This document shows positions 26,542 through 35,975 of a DNA stretch of 64,000 nt, one piece after another. This stretch comes from Leptospira sp. WS4.C2 (GTDB lineage: Bacteria; Spirochaetota; Leptospiria; Leptospirales; Leptospiraceae): contig NZ_CP162139.1 of NCBI RefSeq assembly GCF_040833985.1, forward strand, positions 1,694,001 to 1,758,000, in the 5' to 3' direction. Every line of letters starts with the position of its first letter. Position 1 is the stretch's first letter. The notes below the pieces were generated by a model, which was given only the letters and a program-made list of their open reading frames with translations, searched no databases and was not told the origin of the DNA. Made by a program: the position numbers and the translations under genes.

Positions 26542-27213
26542 GTGAATCGATCGGACGGATCTTTAGTTTCCTCATCTACAGGCGTTTTTTACCCCTACCA
26601 ACACCAGGACTTTTATGCGATGGATTCCTTGTTTTTATCGCACTTGAAACAGGAAGAAGTCTGGGACTTCCAATCAGTTTCCCAGGTGCATTTAGGTTTC
26701 CTTGGTTTTTTGACCTTACGTGGTTTTTTACGGGAAACTTTGTCCTTACCTAAACTTCAGGTGCAAGGTTTATCAAAACATTGGAAGACCTACCTCGCAA
26801 AAGTGAATTTTTTAGGCAAAGGAGTTCCTTGGGAATCCAAAGATTTTATTCCTAATTTGGTTTCTGATTCAACCTTACCTTTGACTGAGTTTGGTGGTAA
26901 AGGCCACTGGTCTACCGAGTTCCATTGGGAAAAACAAGATAAAGAAACCACATCTGTTTTTTTTGCTGCTACCGACAAACAAAGTAACGGTGATGTTGCC
27001 ATCAGCGATCTGATGAAGGAATTTTTACATTATTCTCAAACCAACCATTATTTGGAAAGGGCCTACATCAGAAAGGAAAATTCCAGTTACCTGTATTTGA
27101 ATTCTAAAGAAGCCAATCCGCGTGTTTTCTTTCGCGAAAATCCAACAGACTTACCAGAATTTTTGTTTTTAGTAGCCGAGTTACAAACAAAACCATCTAC
27201 TCACTCAAATTAA
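26542..27213 (+). CDS. Conserved hypothetical protein, 223 residues
   Basis: A soluble protein with many aromatic residues and no signal peptide; no family recognised. The earliest start is GTG 26542, with no Shine-Dalgarno, so leaderless initiation or the later ATG 26620 (MDSLFLSH) are possible. Features include HLGFLGFLTLRGFL near 50-65 and a conserved-looking EFHWEKQDKETTSVFFAATD core. It lies just after a strong terminator, so it needs its own promoter, and converges with the LON-domain gene with a 17-bp overlap of 3' ends. Confidence 0.6.
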   Translation: MNRSDGSLVSSSTGVFYPYQHQDFYAMDSLFLSHLKQEEVWDFQSVSQVHLGFLGFLTLRGFLRETLSLPKLQVQGLSKHWKTYLAKVNFLGKGVPWESKDFIPNLVSDSTLPLTEFGGKGHWSTEFHWEKQDKETTSVFFAATDKQSNGDVAISDLMKEFLHYSQTNHYLERAYIRKENSSYLYLNSKEANPRVFFRENPTDLPEFLFLVAELQTKPSTHSN

Positions 27214-27805
27214 GACCAAGGAGAACTGTTTTTAAAAGGTCGGCTTTGGTTTCCAAGTGAGTGGTTTCTAAAATTGTTTGTTTAGTTTTAAAATCGAAGT
27301 AGATGAGAGATGCAATAAAATCAACTGGATAGGGATGAACCAAAATTTGATTCATTTTTAGTATTAGATCTTCCTCGGCCCCTTCCGCAAGTAAGATTCG
27401 TTTGGTGAGAACAAGTAACTCTTCAATTTTTTCTTTTAAACTATCCGATACATTTTTATTTCGTTCGTGTTCCCGGCGAACCATTTGGGCAATATAAAAG
27501 GGATCCGTAGAATCTAAACTGATGATCTCGGCTGTACCAATTCCTTCTAAAATTATATTGGACCTTCCATCGGGAAGAGATTCTTTTTGGATGATATGCC
27601 CATAACCCACAACTTCTGGGATGGGGGGAAGGCCGGAGCCAATCCAATTTTTAGGATAAGGTGCCATTCCTAGTTCCCCTCCGTTTTCCATACAAAAATC
27701 GAGCATCATCCGATACCGCGGTTCAAAAATATGAAGAGGTAAAAACATTCCCGGGAACAGAAATACATCTGGCAGAGGAAAGAGAGGTAAGGGGAAGGTT
27801 GACAC
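27197..27805 (-). CDS. LON substrate-binding domain protein
   Basis: A 202-residue stand-alone Lon N-terminal domain, without ATPase or protease. The start has the family pattern LPLFPLPDVFLFPGMFLPLHI followed by FEPRYRMM, and later GYGHIIQKESLPDGRSNIILEG. The start is GTG 27805 with no visible Shine-Dalgarno. Such proteins are common near metabolic genes; their role, perhaps binding unfolded substrates, is not settled. A perfect inverted repeat overlaps its start codon. Confidence 0.85.
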   Translation of the reverse strand: MSTFPLPLFPLPDVFLFPGMFLPLHIFEPRYRMMLDFCMENGGELGMAPYPKNWIGSGLPPIPEVVGYGHIIQKESLPDGRSNIILEGIGTAEIISLDSTDPFYIAQMVRREHERNKNVSDSLKEKIEELLVLTKRILLAEGAEEDLILKMNQILVHPYPVDFIASLIYFDFKTKQTILETTHLETKADLLKTVLLGLNLSE

Positions 27806-27829
27806 AGAGAAAGGTTTTAGATTCTCTGT
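27804..27829. promoter_or_regulatory. Inverted repeat in LON/heptose-kinase divergent region
   Basis: ACAGAGAA (27804-27811) and TTCTCTGT (27822-27829) form a perfect 8-bp inverted repeat separated by 10 nt, in the 54-bp gap between divergent genes and overlapping the GTG start of the LON-domain gene. It could be a dimeric repressor operator or an mRNA 5' hairpin; no consensus recognised. Confidence 0.4.
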
Positions 27830-27859
27830 TTAGTTGTAAACCAATTCAAGGATCAGACT

Positions 27860-28873
27860 TTGTTGAAAATAAAGAAAACTTCACTTCGTAAAGCTTTTGA
27901 AGATTTAAGCAAAATCAAAGTGCTTGTAATCGGAGATTTGATTTTAGATGAGTATTTGATCGGCTCGGTGGAGAGGATTTCCCCGGAAGCTCCGGTTCCG
28001 GTGGTTTGGGTTCGAAACGAAAAACAATCCTTAGGTGGATCAGGTAATGTGGTTCAGAATCTTTCTGCCATTGGTGTATCGGGAGTGGTTTTTGGAAGGA
28101 TTGGTTTAGACAAAGCAGGCGATTCTTTAGAAGGACATTTACTCGCAAATTCGGTAGCAACGCAGGATTTGGTTTTATTAAAATCCAAAACATTACCAAC
28201 CATTCTAAAGACAAGAATCATCGCCTCTCACCAACAGATTTGCCGGGTGGACCGGGAAGAAGTAGTGCCGCTTACGTCCGAGGAAGAAAAATCGATCCTC
28301 CTGCAATTTGAAGGTAAATTGAAAGAGTGCGCGGCAGTCATACTTTCCGACTACGACAAAGGGTATCTAACACCTTCACTCATCCAATCTGTCATCGCAC
28401 TTTGTAACCGAGAAAATAAAATTGTGACGGTAGACCCACAAGTAAGCCATTTTTTCTTATATAAAAATATTCATATTATGACCCCAAACCACCATGAAGC
28501 GGGCAAAGCTTTGGGACGAAAACTTACGAGTGATCTTGAAATTGAAACGGCTTGCCGGGAAATCTCTGAAAAACTCACACCCGATGCGATGATGATCACT
28601 AGGGGAGAAAAAGGTATGTCCATTTATGAAAGAAAAACAAATTCCTTTTATCATATTCCTACCGTTGCCAAAGAAGTATTTGATGTAACGGGGGCTGGAG
28701 ACACAGTCATTACTACCTACACTGCCTTTGTTGCGACGGGAATGCCCATTGCCGATGCGGCTCTTATTTCTAATGTAAGTGCGGGGATCGTTGTTGGTAA
28801 GTTAGGTGCCGCCACGGTGACTGTAACCGAAATTGAAGATGCCCTGTTCACCTTGGGGTATTTGGAAGGATAA
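27860..28873 (+). CDS. rfaE1: D-glycero-beta-D-manno-heptose-7-phosphate kinase
   Basis: A 337-residue PfkB-family sugar kinase equivalent to the first domain of E. coli HldE. It starts at TTG 27860 with AAGGA (27848-27852) at good spacing. Family signatures are IGDLILDEYLIGSVERISPE, the GGSGNV loop, and the catalytic DVTGAGDTVITTY. It makes heptose 1,7-bisphosphate for ADP-heptose. The adenylyltransferase domain is a separate gene directly downstream, so HldE is split here. Confidence 0.93.
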   Translation: MLKIKKTSLRKAFEDLSKIKVLVIGDLILDEYLIGSVERISPEAPVPVVWVRNEKQSLGGSGNVVQNLSAIGVSGVVFGRIGLDKAGDSLEGHLLANSVATQDLVLLKSKTLPTILKTRIIASHQQICRVDREEVVPLTSEEEKSILLQFEGKLKECAAVILSDYDKGYLTPSLIQSVIALCNRENKIVTVDPQVSHFFLYKNIHIMTPNHHEAGKALGRKLTSDLEIETACREISEKLTPDAMMITRGEKGMSIYERKTNSFYHIPTVAKEVFDVTGAGDTVITTYTAFVATGMPIADAALISNVSAGIVVGKLGAATVTVTEIEDALFTLGYLEG

Positions 28874-28874
28874 T

Positions 28875-29363
28875 ATGAGTTTTTACTCCCATCTAAATGC
28901 AAAAATCATCACACCAGATCAAATCGAAACACAAAGAAAAGTTTTGGAAGGGAAACGGATAGTTTTTACAAACGGTTGTTTTGATATCTTACATCCGGGC
29001 CATGTGACCTATCTTGCCCAAGCCAGGGATTTAGGTGATTTGTTATGGATCGGTGTCAACTCGGATGCTAGTGTTAGGCGATTAAAAGGGGAATCCAGAC
29101 CCATTAATAGTTGTGAAGACAGAATGTTAGTGCTTGCAGGTCTATCTTCGGTGGACTTTGTTTCCTCTTTTGGAGAAGATACACCCTTAGAGATTCTTAA
29201 AAAAGTGAGACCTTCTGTTCACTCTAAAGGAGGAGACTACCAAGTCGAAACCCTGCCGGAATACCAGATTTTAAAAGAGATGGGTGCGGATATTCAAATT
29301 TTACCTTTTGTTGTAGGAAAATCCACAACCAAGATTTTAGAAAAAGCAAAATCTCCTTCCTAA
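28875..29363 (+). CDS. rfaE2: D-glycero-beta-D-manno-heptose 1-phosphate adenylyltransferase
   Basis: A 162-residue cytidylyltransferase-fold protein corresponding to the second domain of HldE. ATG 28875 has AAGGA (28866-28870) and lies 1 bp past the kinase stop. Motifs are FTNGCFDILHPGHVTYL with the HxGH nucleotide-binding site, GVNSDASVRRLKG, and HSKGGDY. It forms ADP-D-glycero-beta-D-manno-heptose, which an epimerase (not seen here) converts to the L-form used in the LPS core. Confidence 0.93.
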   Translation: MSFYSHLNAKIITPDQIETQRKVLEGKRIVFTNGCFDILHPGHVTYLAQARDLGDLLWIGVNSDASVRRLKGESRPINSCEDRMLVLAGLSSVDFVSSFGEDTPLEILKKVRPSVHSKGGDYQVETLPEYQILKEMGADIQILPFVVGKSTTKILEKAKSPS

Positions 29364-29426
29364 ACGTATTGATTTTGGACCCAAATCTCGCCAGTCTGTA
29401 AAAAACATTCTTTTTTGAGGTCCAGT

Positions 29427-31049
29427 TTGTCCAAGACTAGATATATTTTCATTACCGGTGGAGTTTCCTCTTCTTTAGGAAAAGGGGTCACCGTTGCGGC
29501 TCTAGGTTGTTTGTTAGAAGCCAGAGGTTATACCGTCTCTTTACAAAAAATGGATCCCTACATTAACATTGACCCAGGGACTATGAGTCCGTACCAACAT
29601 GGGGAAGTGTATGTGACTGAAGACGGTGCCGAAACCGATCTTGACTTAGGATACTACGAACGATTTACGAAATCAAAATTCTCACGCAAAAATTCGGTAT
29701 CCACTGGTCAAATTTACCACGCTGTGATTGAAAGAGAAAGAAAGGGTGATTATTTAGGAAGAACCGTACAGGTTGTACCACATATCACCAATGAAATTCG
29801 AAGCCGAATTTATAACCTAACACGAGACCAAGAAACTGACTTTGTGATTGTTGAAATTGGTGGGACTGTTGGTGACATCGAGTCTGTTCCCTTTTTAGAG
29901 GCCATTCGTCAAATGCGATATGAACATGGTGCAAGCCAGGTTTTGTTTTTGCATTTAACACTTGTCCCTACGATCACTGCAGCTGGGGAAGCAAAAACTA
30001 AACCTACACAACACTCTGTAAAGGAACTGTTAGCCCTTGGAATCCAACCTGATATCTTAATTTGCAGAATCAATAAACCTATGTCCAAAGAGATGAAAAA
30101 CAAAATTTCTCTCTTTTGTAACGTAAAAGAACAAAACGTAATCTCCGCAGTTGATATCACAACCTCCATCTATGAAATTCCTCTAATGTATCGGGAAGAC
30201 AAATTAGATGAAGTGGTTCTTAATGCTTTAGGAATGGACCTTCGCAAACTCAATTTTTCCCAGTGGGAGAATATGGTCAAAAAAATTCGTAATACGAAAA
30301 AGACCGTAAAAGTAGCGTTAATTGGAAAATATATTTCTCTCCAAGATGCCTATCGTTCTGTGTATGAGTCTTTGGCTCATGGTGGAATTGCTAACGATGT
30401 TGAGGTTAGTGTAATCAAAATCAACCCAGAAGATATTGATGCTAAAAATGTAAAAGAACACCTAAAAGGGGTTCATGGGGTTTTGGTTCCTGGTGGTTTT
30501 GGAGAACGGGGAATTGAAGGAAAAATTGCAGCAATCCAATATGCAAGAACCAAACAAATTCCTTTCTTTGGGATTTGTCTTGGAATGCAGTGTGCTGTGA
30601 TTGAATTTGCAAGGAACGTTCTTGGATTTAAAGATGCCAACTCCACCGAATTCAAACCTAACGTAAATTATCCAGTGATTTCTATGATTGAAGAACAAAA
30701 GGAAATCGAACGTATGGGCGGAACCATGCGACTTGGTGCATATCCTTGTGTCGTGAAAAAAGGAAGTCTTGCTTATTCCGAATACAAAGCAGAACGGATA
30801 TCGGAACGACATAGACATAGATTTGAATTCACTCTGCGTTACAAAGATGATTTTGAGAAAAAAGGAATGAATCTTACTGGATTTTCACCTGATGGAAGTT
30901 TGGCGGAAATTGTGGAAGTTCCCAATCATCCTTGGTTTGTGGGTGTTCAATTCCATCCCGAATTCCAATCCAAACCTACTGACCCGCACCCACTTTTTGC
31001 CGGTTTTATCAAAGCCGCATCCAAATTATCTAAAAAAACGGAGGATTAA
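29427..31049 (+). CDS. pyrG: CTP synthase
   Basis: A 540-residue enzyme. TTG 29427 is chosen (MSKTRYIFITGG) because GAGG (29417-29420) is properly spaced; TTG 29415 is the alternative. The amidoligase domain starts GGVSSSLGKGVTVAALG, and the C-terminal class I glutaminase has the nucleophile in FGICLGMQCAVIEFAR and the His-Glu pair in FHPEF. It aminates UTP to CTP. Placement next to kdsA is common and links CTP supply to CMP-Kdo and phospholipid synthesis. Confidence 0.96.
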   Translation: MSKTRYIFITGGVSSSLGKGVTVAALGCLLEARGYTVSLQKMDPYINIDPGTMSPYQHGEVYVTEDGAETDLDLGYYERFTKSKFSRKNSVSTGQIYHAVIERERKGDYLGRTVQVVPHITNEIRSRIYNLTRDQETDFVIVEIGGTVGDIESVPFLEAIRQMRYEHGASQVLFLHLTLVPTITAAGEAKTKPTQHSVKELLALGIQPDILICRINKPMSKEMKNKISLFCNVKEQNVISAVDITTSIYEIPLMYREDKLDEVVLNALGMDLRKLNFSQWENMVKKIRNTKKTVKVALIGKYISLQDAYRSVYESLAHGGIANDVEVSVIKINPEDIDAKNVKEHLKGVHGVLVPGGFGERGIEGKIAAIQYARTKQIPFFGICLGMQCAVIEFARNVLGFKDANSTEFKPNVNYPVISMIEEQKEIERMGGTMRLGAYPCVVKKGSLAYSEYKAERISERHRHRFEFTLRYKDDFEKKGMNLTGFSPDGSLAEIVEVPNHPWFVGVQFHPEFQSKPTDPHPLFAGFIKAASKLSKKTED

Positions 31050-31050
31050 G

Positions 31051-31896
31051 ATGTACGATTTAATTGAAGAAAGAGAATTTTTCGGTAAAAAAATCGGGGG
31101 TCGTAATCCCTTTTTTCTAATTTCCGGACCTTGTGTGATGGAAAACAAAGACCTACTCGACAGGGTTTGTGGAGAGATGAAAGCCATTTGTGATGATTTA
31201 GGAATTGTGTATATCTTTAAGTCTTCCTTTGATAAAGCCAACCGCTCTTCGATCAATTCTTACCGGGGCCCTGGATTGGAAGAAGGAAGGAAACTTCTAG
31301 ATTTTATCAAAAACAAATACAATGTTCCTGTTCTCACAGACATCCATGAAACCATCCAAGTTGATCCATTAAAGGATACAGTAGATATTTTTCAAATCCC
31401 TGCTTTCTTAAGTCGCCAAACAGACCTTATTGCAAAGGCAGCAGAAACGGGTAAATGGGTGAATGTTAAAAAGGGCCAGTTTATGGCACCAGATGACACT
31501 CGTCATATCAAAACAAAAATCCAAGAGTCGGGATCGGAAAAATACATGGTAACAGAACGTGGTGCAAGCTTCGGATACGGAAATCTCGTATTTGACCTTC
31601 GTGGCATTCCGATGATGCACAAACACGGAATTCCCATTGTGTTTGACGCAACTCATTCGGCTCAACTTCCAGGAGCTGCCGGAAATATCACTGGAGGAGT
31701 TCGTGAATTCATTCCTCATATGGTACGTGGTGCCGTTTCTGTTGGTGTGGAAGGACTATTTATGGAAGTCCATCCCGATCCAGAAAAAGCACTCTCTGAT
31801 GCCACTACACAATTTCCATTGGCAAAAGCCAAAGGGCTGTTAACGCAGCTTTTGGAATTGGACCGTTTGGTAAAGACCAAGTTTTTAGAGGATTGA
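31051..31896 (+). CDS. kdsA: 3-deoxy-8-phosphooctulonate synthase
   Basis: A 281-residue TIM-barrel aldolase that condenses phosphoenolpyruvate with arabinose 5-phosphate to Kdo 8-phosphate. ATG 31051 follows GGAGGA and lies 1 bp past pyrG. Motifs include ISGPCVMEN, FKSSFDKANRSS, DIHE, KKGQFMAPDD and FDATHSAQLPGA. The longer open frame from 30892 lies in pyrG and is not coding. Confidence 0.95.
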   Translation: MYDLIEEREFFGKKIGGRNPFFLISGPCVMENKDLLDRVCGEMKAICDDLGIVYIFKSSFDKANRSSINSYRGPGLEEGRKLLDFIKNKYNVPVLTDIHETIQVDPLKDTVDIFQIPAFLSRQTDLIAKAAETGKWVNVKKGQFMAPDDTRHIKTKIQESGSEKYMVTERGASFGYGNLVFDLRGIPMMHKHGIPIVFDATHSAQLPGAAGNITGGVREFIPHMVRGAVSVGVEGLFMEVHPDPEKALSDATTQFPLAKAKGLLTQLLELDRLVKTKFLED

Positions 31897-31906
31897 ACTA
31901 ACATTT

Positions 31907-32449
31907 ATGATGCGAAGGATACAAATTCTTTTCTTTGTTTTGGCAATGGTCCATTGTAAAGATAAGGAATACCTTCGCGTTGATTCCGAAAAGGAATCGG
32001 GATCGATGGTTTCGATGAGAAACTTTTCCAGGTCTTCCTATAAGGAATCAGGGGAATTGGAGTGGAAATTAAAAGGTGCCGAATCCTATATATTTCCCAA
32101 AGAAAACAAAACCATTGTTTACGGTTTCGAATTCAAACAATTGGAAAAAGGGAATGTTACTTCCTCTATGACTGGGGATCGAGGAGAAATCAACCATTCA
32201 ACAAAGACCGTGATTATTAGTGGAAAGGTTCGATTAAAAACTAATGACGGTAAATACATTGAGTCAGAATCCTTAACTTATAACTTAGAAGAAAAAACAT
32301 TATCCTCTGAAGACGATGTCCTCGTATATTCTGACGGAACTACAATCCGAGGGAAAGGACTTCGGGCTGATAAAAGTTTGAATAAATTTACCATCATCCA
32401 ACCAAAAGCGGTGACCGTGGGTGGAAGTAACCCGCTGAAGGAAAAGTAA
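31907..32449 (+). CDS. lptC: LPS export protein LptC (lipoprotein-type)
   Basis: A 180-residue protein. Instead of the usual N-terminal anchor it has a short signal ending in MVHC (Cys17), suggesting a lipoprotein. The rest is the beta-jellyroll-like LptC domain (GELEWKLKGAESYIFPKENK, ESESLTYNLEEKTLSSEDDV). It receives LPS from LptB2FG and passes it to LptA. Its stop overlaps the next start by 1 bp. The assignment rests on the fold pattern and on the flanking lptA and lptB. Confidence 0.85.
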   Translation: MMRRIQILFFVLAMVHCKDKEYLRVDSEKESGSMVSMRNFSRSSYKESGELEWKLKGAESYIFPKENKTIVYGFEFKQLEKGNVTSSMTGDRGEINHSTKTVIISGKVRLKTNDGKYIESESLTYNLEEKTLSSEDDVLVYSDGTTIRGKGLRADKSLNKFTIIQPKAVTVGGSNPLKEK

Positions 32450-33786
32450 TGAAAAAACAAATCTCTATTTTTGTTTTTTTTATTTCTGTTCTTCGTGCCA
32501 ATTCGTCACCAATACCTTTGTTATACGGATCTGAGGACCTTTTGAAAAAAGATTCTCCTATTTTTTTAGAGAATAAAAAGAAAGAAAATAAAGATAAAAT
32601 CCCTGTGCTTTGGGGCGGAAGTAGTCTGACCCAAGAAGAGCGAACCATTAATGGAATCCCTATGAAGGTTTTTATCTTAGGTGGTGGTGCTTATATCATG
32701 CATAAAACCATCAAACTCAGTGCCAGGGAAATTGAGATAATTGGTGAAGATGCTCTCATTGGAAATTTGAAAGGTCAGGTCATTGTAGAAGACTTTCAAA
32801 ATGGAGTTACCTTAACGGCAGCAAAAGGAATCTACAATAAAATGGCGGGTACGGTTAGTTTAGAAAACAATCCTGTTCTTGTGCAAAAAAAAGACGGTAA
32901 AATCGTTAAGATCCACTGCCAATCCATTGTTCGGTATTTGGAAGAAGCAAAAACCAATTTGGCGGGAAAGGTCGTTGTTACATCCGACGAATTTCAGGTG
33001 TTTGGTGAGGATGCAGTATTTTCAGAAAAAGAAGACCGGATTGATCTTGCAGGAGAACCTTTTCTTTTTTCAGAAAATCGGTTTCTCATTGGTAAAACAC
33101 TTTCTTACTTTGTAAAGGAAGGAAGTATTCAATTGGATGGGGATGCTACCATCTACCAGGTATCTTACGAAAATAAAAAAGATAAAGAAAAAGATACTAC
33201 CACTAAAGAACGAGTATTGACTTTATTTACCGGTAAAACATTAACCCATCAAAACAAAGGCAAAGATACGATTACCTCCATGAATGGAGACGCCTTTATG
33301 TACAGAAAAACATCAGAGTTTAGGGCAAATTTATTAGAAAGTCGCCGCAATAATAAAGATATTAAAGCCACTGGAAATGTCAGTTATTTAGATAGAGAAA
33401 ACGCTTATCGTATGGAAGGTGGACTCTTATCTTATGATAAAGAAAAAGGATATTCTTATCTAACAGAAAGTCCACGGATTGTGTTTTTGGATAAAAAAGA
33501 ATTAAACGAACGTGGACAATTGACTGCTGTTTTTTTGGAACGATTTGACGAACGTTTCGAAACCGTAGCCCGAGGGGATGTTCAAGTGGAAACCCAAACA
33601 GCGACTGCTACGGGTGAATATGCAACTTATTATGAAAAACGCGATGAATTGGTTTTAGAAGGGAATCCGACCCTTGTAAAAGACAACACCAAAGTTTCTG
33701 CAGGAAAGATCATACTCTTTCCAAAATCGGACAGAGCCTACTTAACTGATGGGCTTAAGGTAATACCTAATGGCGAAAAAAAGTAA
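32449..33786 (+). CDS. lptA: LptA/OstA-family LPS transport protein, enlarged
   Basis: A 445-residue exported protein with signal peptide (about residues 1-20). LptA of proteobacteria is near 185 residues; here several OstA-type strand sets are seen, for example around 75-200 ([39 protein letters not shown]) and 370-440 ([36 protein letters not shown]). A charged linker ([13 protein letters not shown]) lies near 243-255. It should form the periplasmic LPS bridge from LptC to LptD. The 3' end overlaps lptB by 17 bp. Confidence 0.83.
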   Translation: MKKQISIFVFFISVLRANSSPIPLLYGSEDLLKKDSPIFLENKKKENKDKIPVLWGGSSLTQEERTINGIPMKVFILGGGAYIMHKTIKLSAREIEIIGEDALIGNLKGQVIVEDFQNGVTLTAAKGIYNKMAGTVSLENNPVLVQKKDGKIVKIHCQSIVRYLEEAKTNLAGKVVVTSDEFQVFGEDAVFSEKEDRIDLAGEPFLFSENRFLIGKTLSYFVKEGSIQLDGDATIYQVSYENKKDKEKDTTTKERVLTLFTGKTLTHQNKGKDTITSMNGDAFMYRKTSEFRANLLESRRNNKDIKATGNVSYLDRENAYRMEGGLLSYDKEKGYSYLTESPRIVFLDKKELNERGQLTAVFLERFDERFETVARGDVQVETQTATATGEYATYYEKRDELVLEGNPTLVKDNTKVSAGKIILFPKSDRAYLTDGLKVIPNGEKK

Positions 33787-34549
33787 AACAGAGATTCAGA
33801 AAATCAAACGGGAGATGGATCCGAATGTAAAAACATTTCGGATGGAGAATCTTGTTAAAATCTATAACAAGCGTAAGGTTGTCGATGGTGTTAGTTTTTA
33901 TATTCAAAAAGGTGAAATTGTGGGTCTCCTTGGTCCTAATGGAGCCGGAAAAACAACCAGTTTTTATATGAGTGTCGGATTTGTAACACCTGACGAAGGT
34001 CATGTATTCATTGATAACGAAGACCTTACCAAAGCACCGATGCACATTCGTGCTAGGATGGGTGTAGGGTATCTAGCACAAGAAGCAAGTATATTTCGTA
34101 AATTAACTGTTGCTGAAAACTTAGAAGCCATTCTAGAAACCATGAATCTTCCTGGGGATGAAATCATCCGTCGTCGTGATGAACTTTTAATGGAATTACA
34201 AATTATGCGGGTGGCCAACCAAAAAGGATATACTCTTTCTGGGGGAGAAAGACGACGCTGCGAAATTGCAAGGGCACTTGTGACCAACCCCGATTTTATT
34301 CTTTTGGATGAACCTTTTGCTGGTGTGGATCCTATTGCTGTTAAAGATATTCAAAATGTAATCCAGTCTTTAAAGGAACGAGGTCTTGGGATTTTAATCA
34401 CAGACCATAACGTAAGAGAAACATTGAAAATTACTGATAGAGCTTATATCATGTATAGCGGTCGGATTCTCATTTCTGGAACTGCAGATGATTTGATCAA
34501 CGATCCAGAAACAAGACGAATTTACTTGGGTGAGGATTTTAAACTATAA
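33770..34549 (+). CDS. lptB: LPS export ABC transporter ATP-binding protein
   Basis: A 259-residue ABC ATPase with a basic N-terminal extension. Walker A is [11 protein letters not shown], signature [15 protein letters not shown], Walker [16 protein letters not shown], and H-loop [10 protein letters not shown]. The family-specific GEDFKL end and the DHNVRETL context identify LptB. It powers extraction of LPS from the inner membrane. It abuts rpoN, a linkage shared with many proteobacteria. Confidence 0.94.
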   Translation: MAKKSKTEIQKIKREMDPNVKTFRMENLVKIYNKRKVVDGVSFYIQKGEIVGLLGPNGAGKTTSFYMSVGFVTPDEGHVFIDNEDLTKAPMHIRARMGVGYLAQEASIFRKLTVAENLEAILETMNLPGDEIIRRRDELLMELQIMRVANQKGYTLSGGERRRCEIARALVTNPDFILLDEPFAGVDPIAVKDIQNVIQSLKERGLGILITDHNVRETLKITDRAYIMYSGRILISGTADDLINDPETRRIYLGEDFKL

Positions 34550-35971
34550 ATGAAACTCGGGGCTTCACTTTCACAACGCCAAACTCAAAAATTAGTGATG
34601 ACCCAGGACTTACGTCAGTCCATCGAATTGTTATCTTTATCTACATTAGAACTTTCTGATAAAATCCAAAACGAACTTTTGGAAAATCCACTTTTAGATG
34701 AAGTGGGGACGGATGAAAAGACCAAAATGCCTGAACTTTTCTCTATCGATGAAGTAAAACGAATAGAGAAATTAAATCATGAAAAAAGTACTGATGTCAA
34801 TTGGCAGGATTCCTACTCTTTAGAAGGACCAAGATCTTATGATACAGAAGCGAGTGACAGAAATCAAAAATATATCGAGTCATCAACTCGTGGTGAAACC
34901 TTAGAAGAACATTTATTAAACCAATTGAGAATGATCAAACTGACTAAGTTGGAGTTCGAAATCGGTGAAGTATTAATCAGTATGATCGATGATAAAGGAT
35001 TTATCACCGATGATTTGGCCATCGTTTCGAAAGAGATGGGATATCCAGAAGCGAAAGTTAGGCGAGTATTACAAGTGGTAAACGAACTCGACCCTATAGG
35101 AATTGGTGCGAAGGATATGCAAGAAACCCTTCTTATCCAAGGAAAGATTCTTTTTCCTGAAAATCCACTTTTGCACCAATTGATTGGTGAATTTTTATCA
35201 GACCTAGAAAAAGTAGACTACAAAAAAATCGCAAAGAATCTCAAAATTACTGAAGAAGAAATCCTAACTTTAGCAAGGCTCATTAAAAAATTAGAGCCTT
35301 ATCCAGCGACTACCTACCAAGGAAGGAAAGTTGATTACGTCGTTGCAGATGTTGTGGTTAAAGAAGTTGGTAATGAATTTAATATATTTATTAACGATGA
35401 ATGGTTGCCAAAACTTTCGATCCAAGAAGAATATCGTGAACTTTTAAATCATAAACTTCCACCAAAGGAAAAGGAGTATTTTCAAACAAAATATAGTTCT
35501 GCCCAATGGTTAATACGTTCCATTCAACAACGAAGACAAACTTTACAACGAGTTGTGAGTTGTATCATAGATTTTCAGGTAGATTTTTTTAGGGGAGGGA
35601 TTGGGTTTATCAAACCATTAACTCTAAAAGAAGTCGCAGAAAAATTAAATCTACATGAATCTACAATTTCTCGTATAACAACAAATAAATACATACAAAC
35701 AACTTGGGGTATCTTTGAGTTAAAATGGTTTTTTTCGTCTGGTGTAAAGTCCACTGAAGGTGGTAAGGAAAGTTCCAAAAAAATTCATGAAATCATTCGA
35801 AACTTAGTCAAAGATGAAGATGAAAACAATCCTTTATCAGACCAAGACATAGTTGAGCTTATGGAGAAAAAAGGAATTGAAATTGCGCGTCGGACGGTTG
35901 CAAAGTATAGAAAGGTTTTAAGAATCCTTCCTTCCAACGAAAGGAAACGGATTAGTTCTCTAAAGGGGTAA
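34550..35971 (+). CDS. rpoN: RNA polymerase sigma-54 factor
   Basis: A 473-residue sigma-54. Region I is the Gln/Leu-rich start (QRQTQKLVMTQDLRQSIELL); the core-binding and DNA-binding regions follow, and the RpoN box is ARRTVAKYR in the C-terminus. It directs transcription that requires AAA+ activators. The start codon directly follows the lptB stop, so it is likely co-transcribed with LPS export genes. Confidence 0.95.
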   Translation: MKLGASLSQRQTQKLVMTQDLRQSIELLSLSTLELSDKIQNELLENPLLDEVGTDEKTKMPELFSIDEVKRIEKLNHEKSTDVNWQDSYSLEGPRSYDTEASDRNQKYIESSTRGETLEEHLLNQLRMIKLTKLEFEIGEVLISMIDDKGFITDDLAIVSKEMGYPEAKVRRVLQVVNELDPIGIGAKDMQETLLIQGKILFPENPLLHQLIGEFLSDLEKVDYKKIAKNLKITEEEILTLARLIKKLEPYPATTYQGRKVDYVVADVVVKEVGNEFNIFINDEWLPKLSIQEEYRELLNHKLPPKEKEYFQTKYSSAQWLIRSIQQRRQTLQRVVSCIIDFQVDFFRGGIGFIKPLTLKEVAEKLNLHESTISRITTNKYIQTTWGIFELKWFFSSGVKSTEGGKESSKKIHEIIRNLVKDEDENNPLSDQDIVELMEKKGIEIARRTVAKYRKVLRILPSNERKRISSLKG

Positions 35972-35975
35972 ACCA

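Noticed and set aside
30892..31050. N-terminal extension of kdsA
   Set aside because: Lies inside pyrG in a different frame; kdsA has ATG with GGAGGA at 31051.
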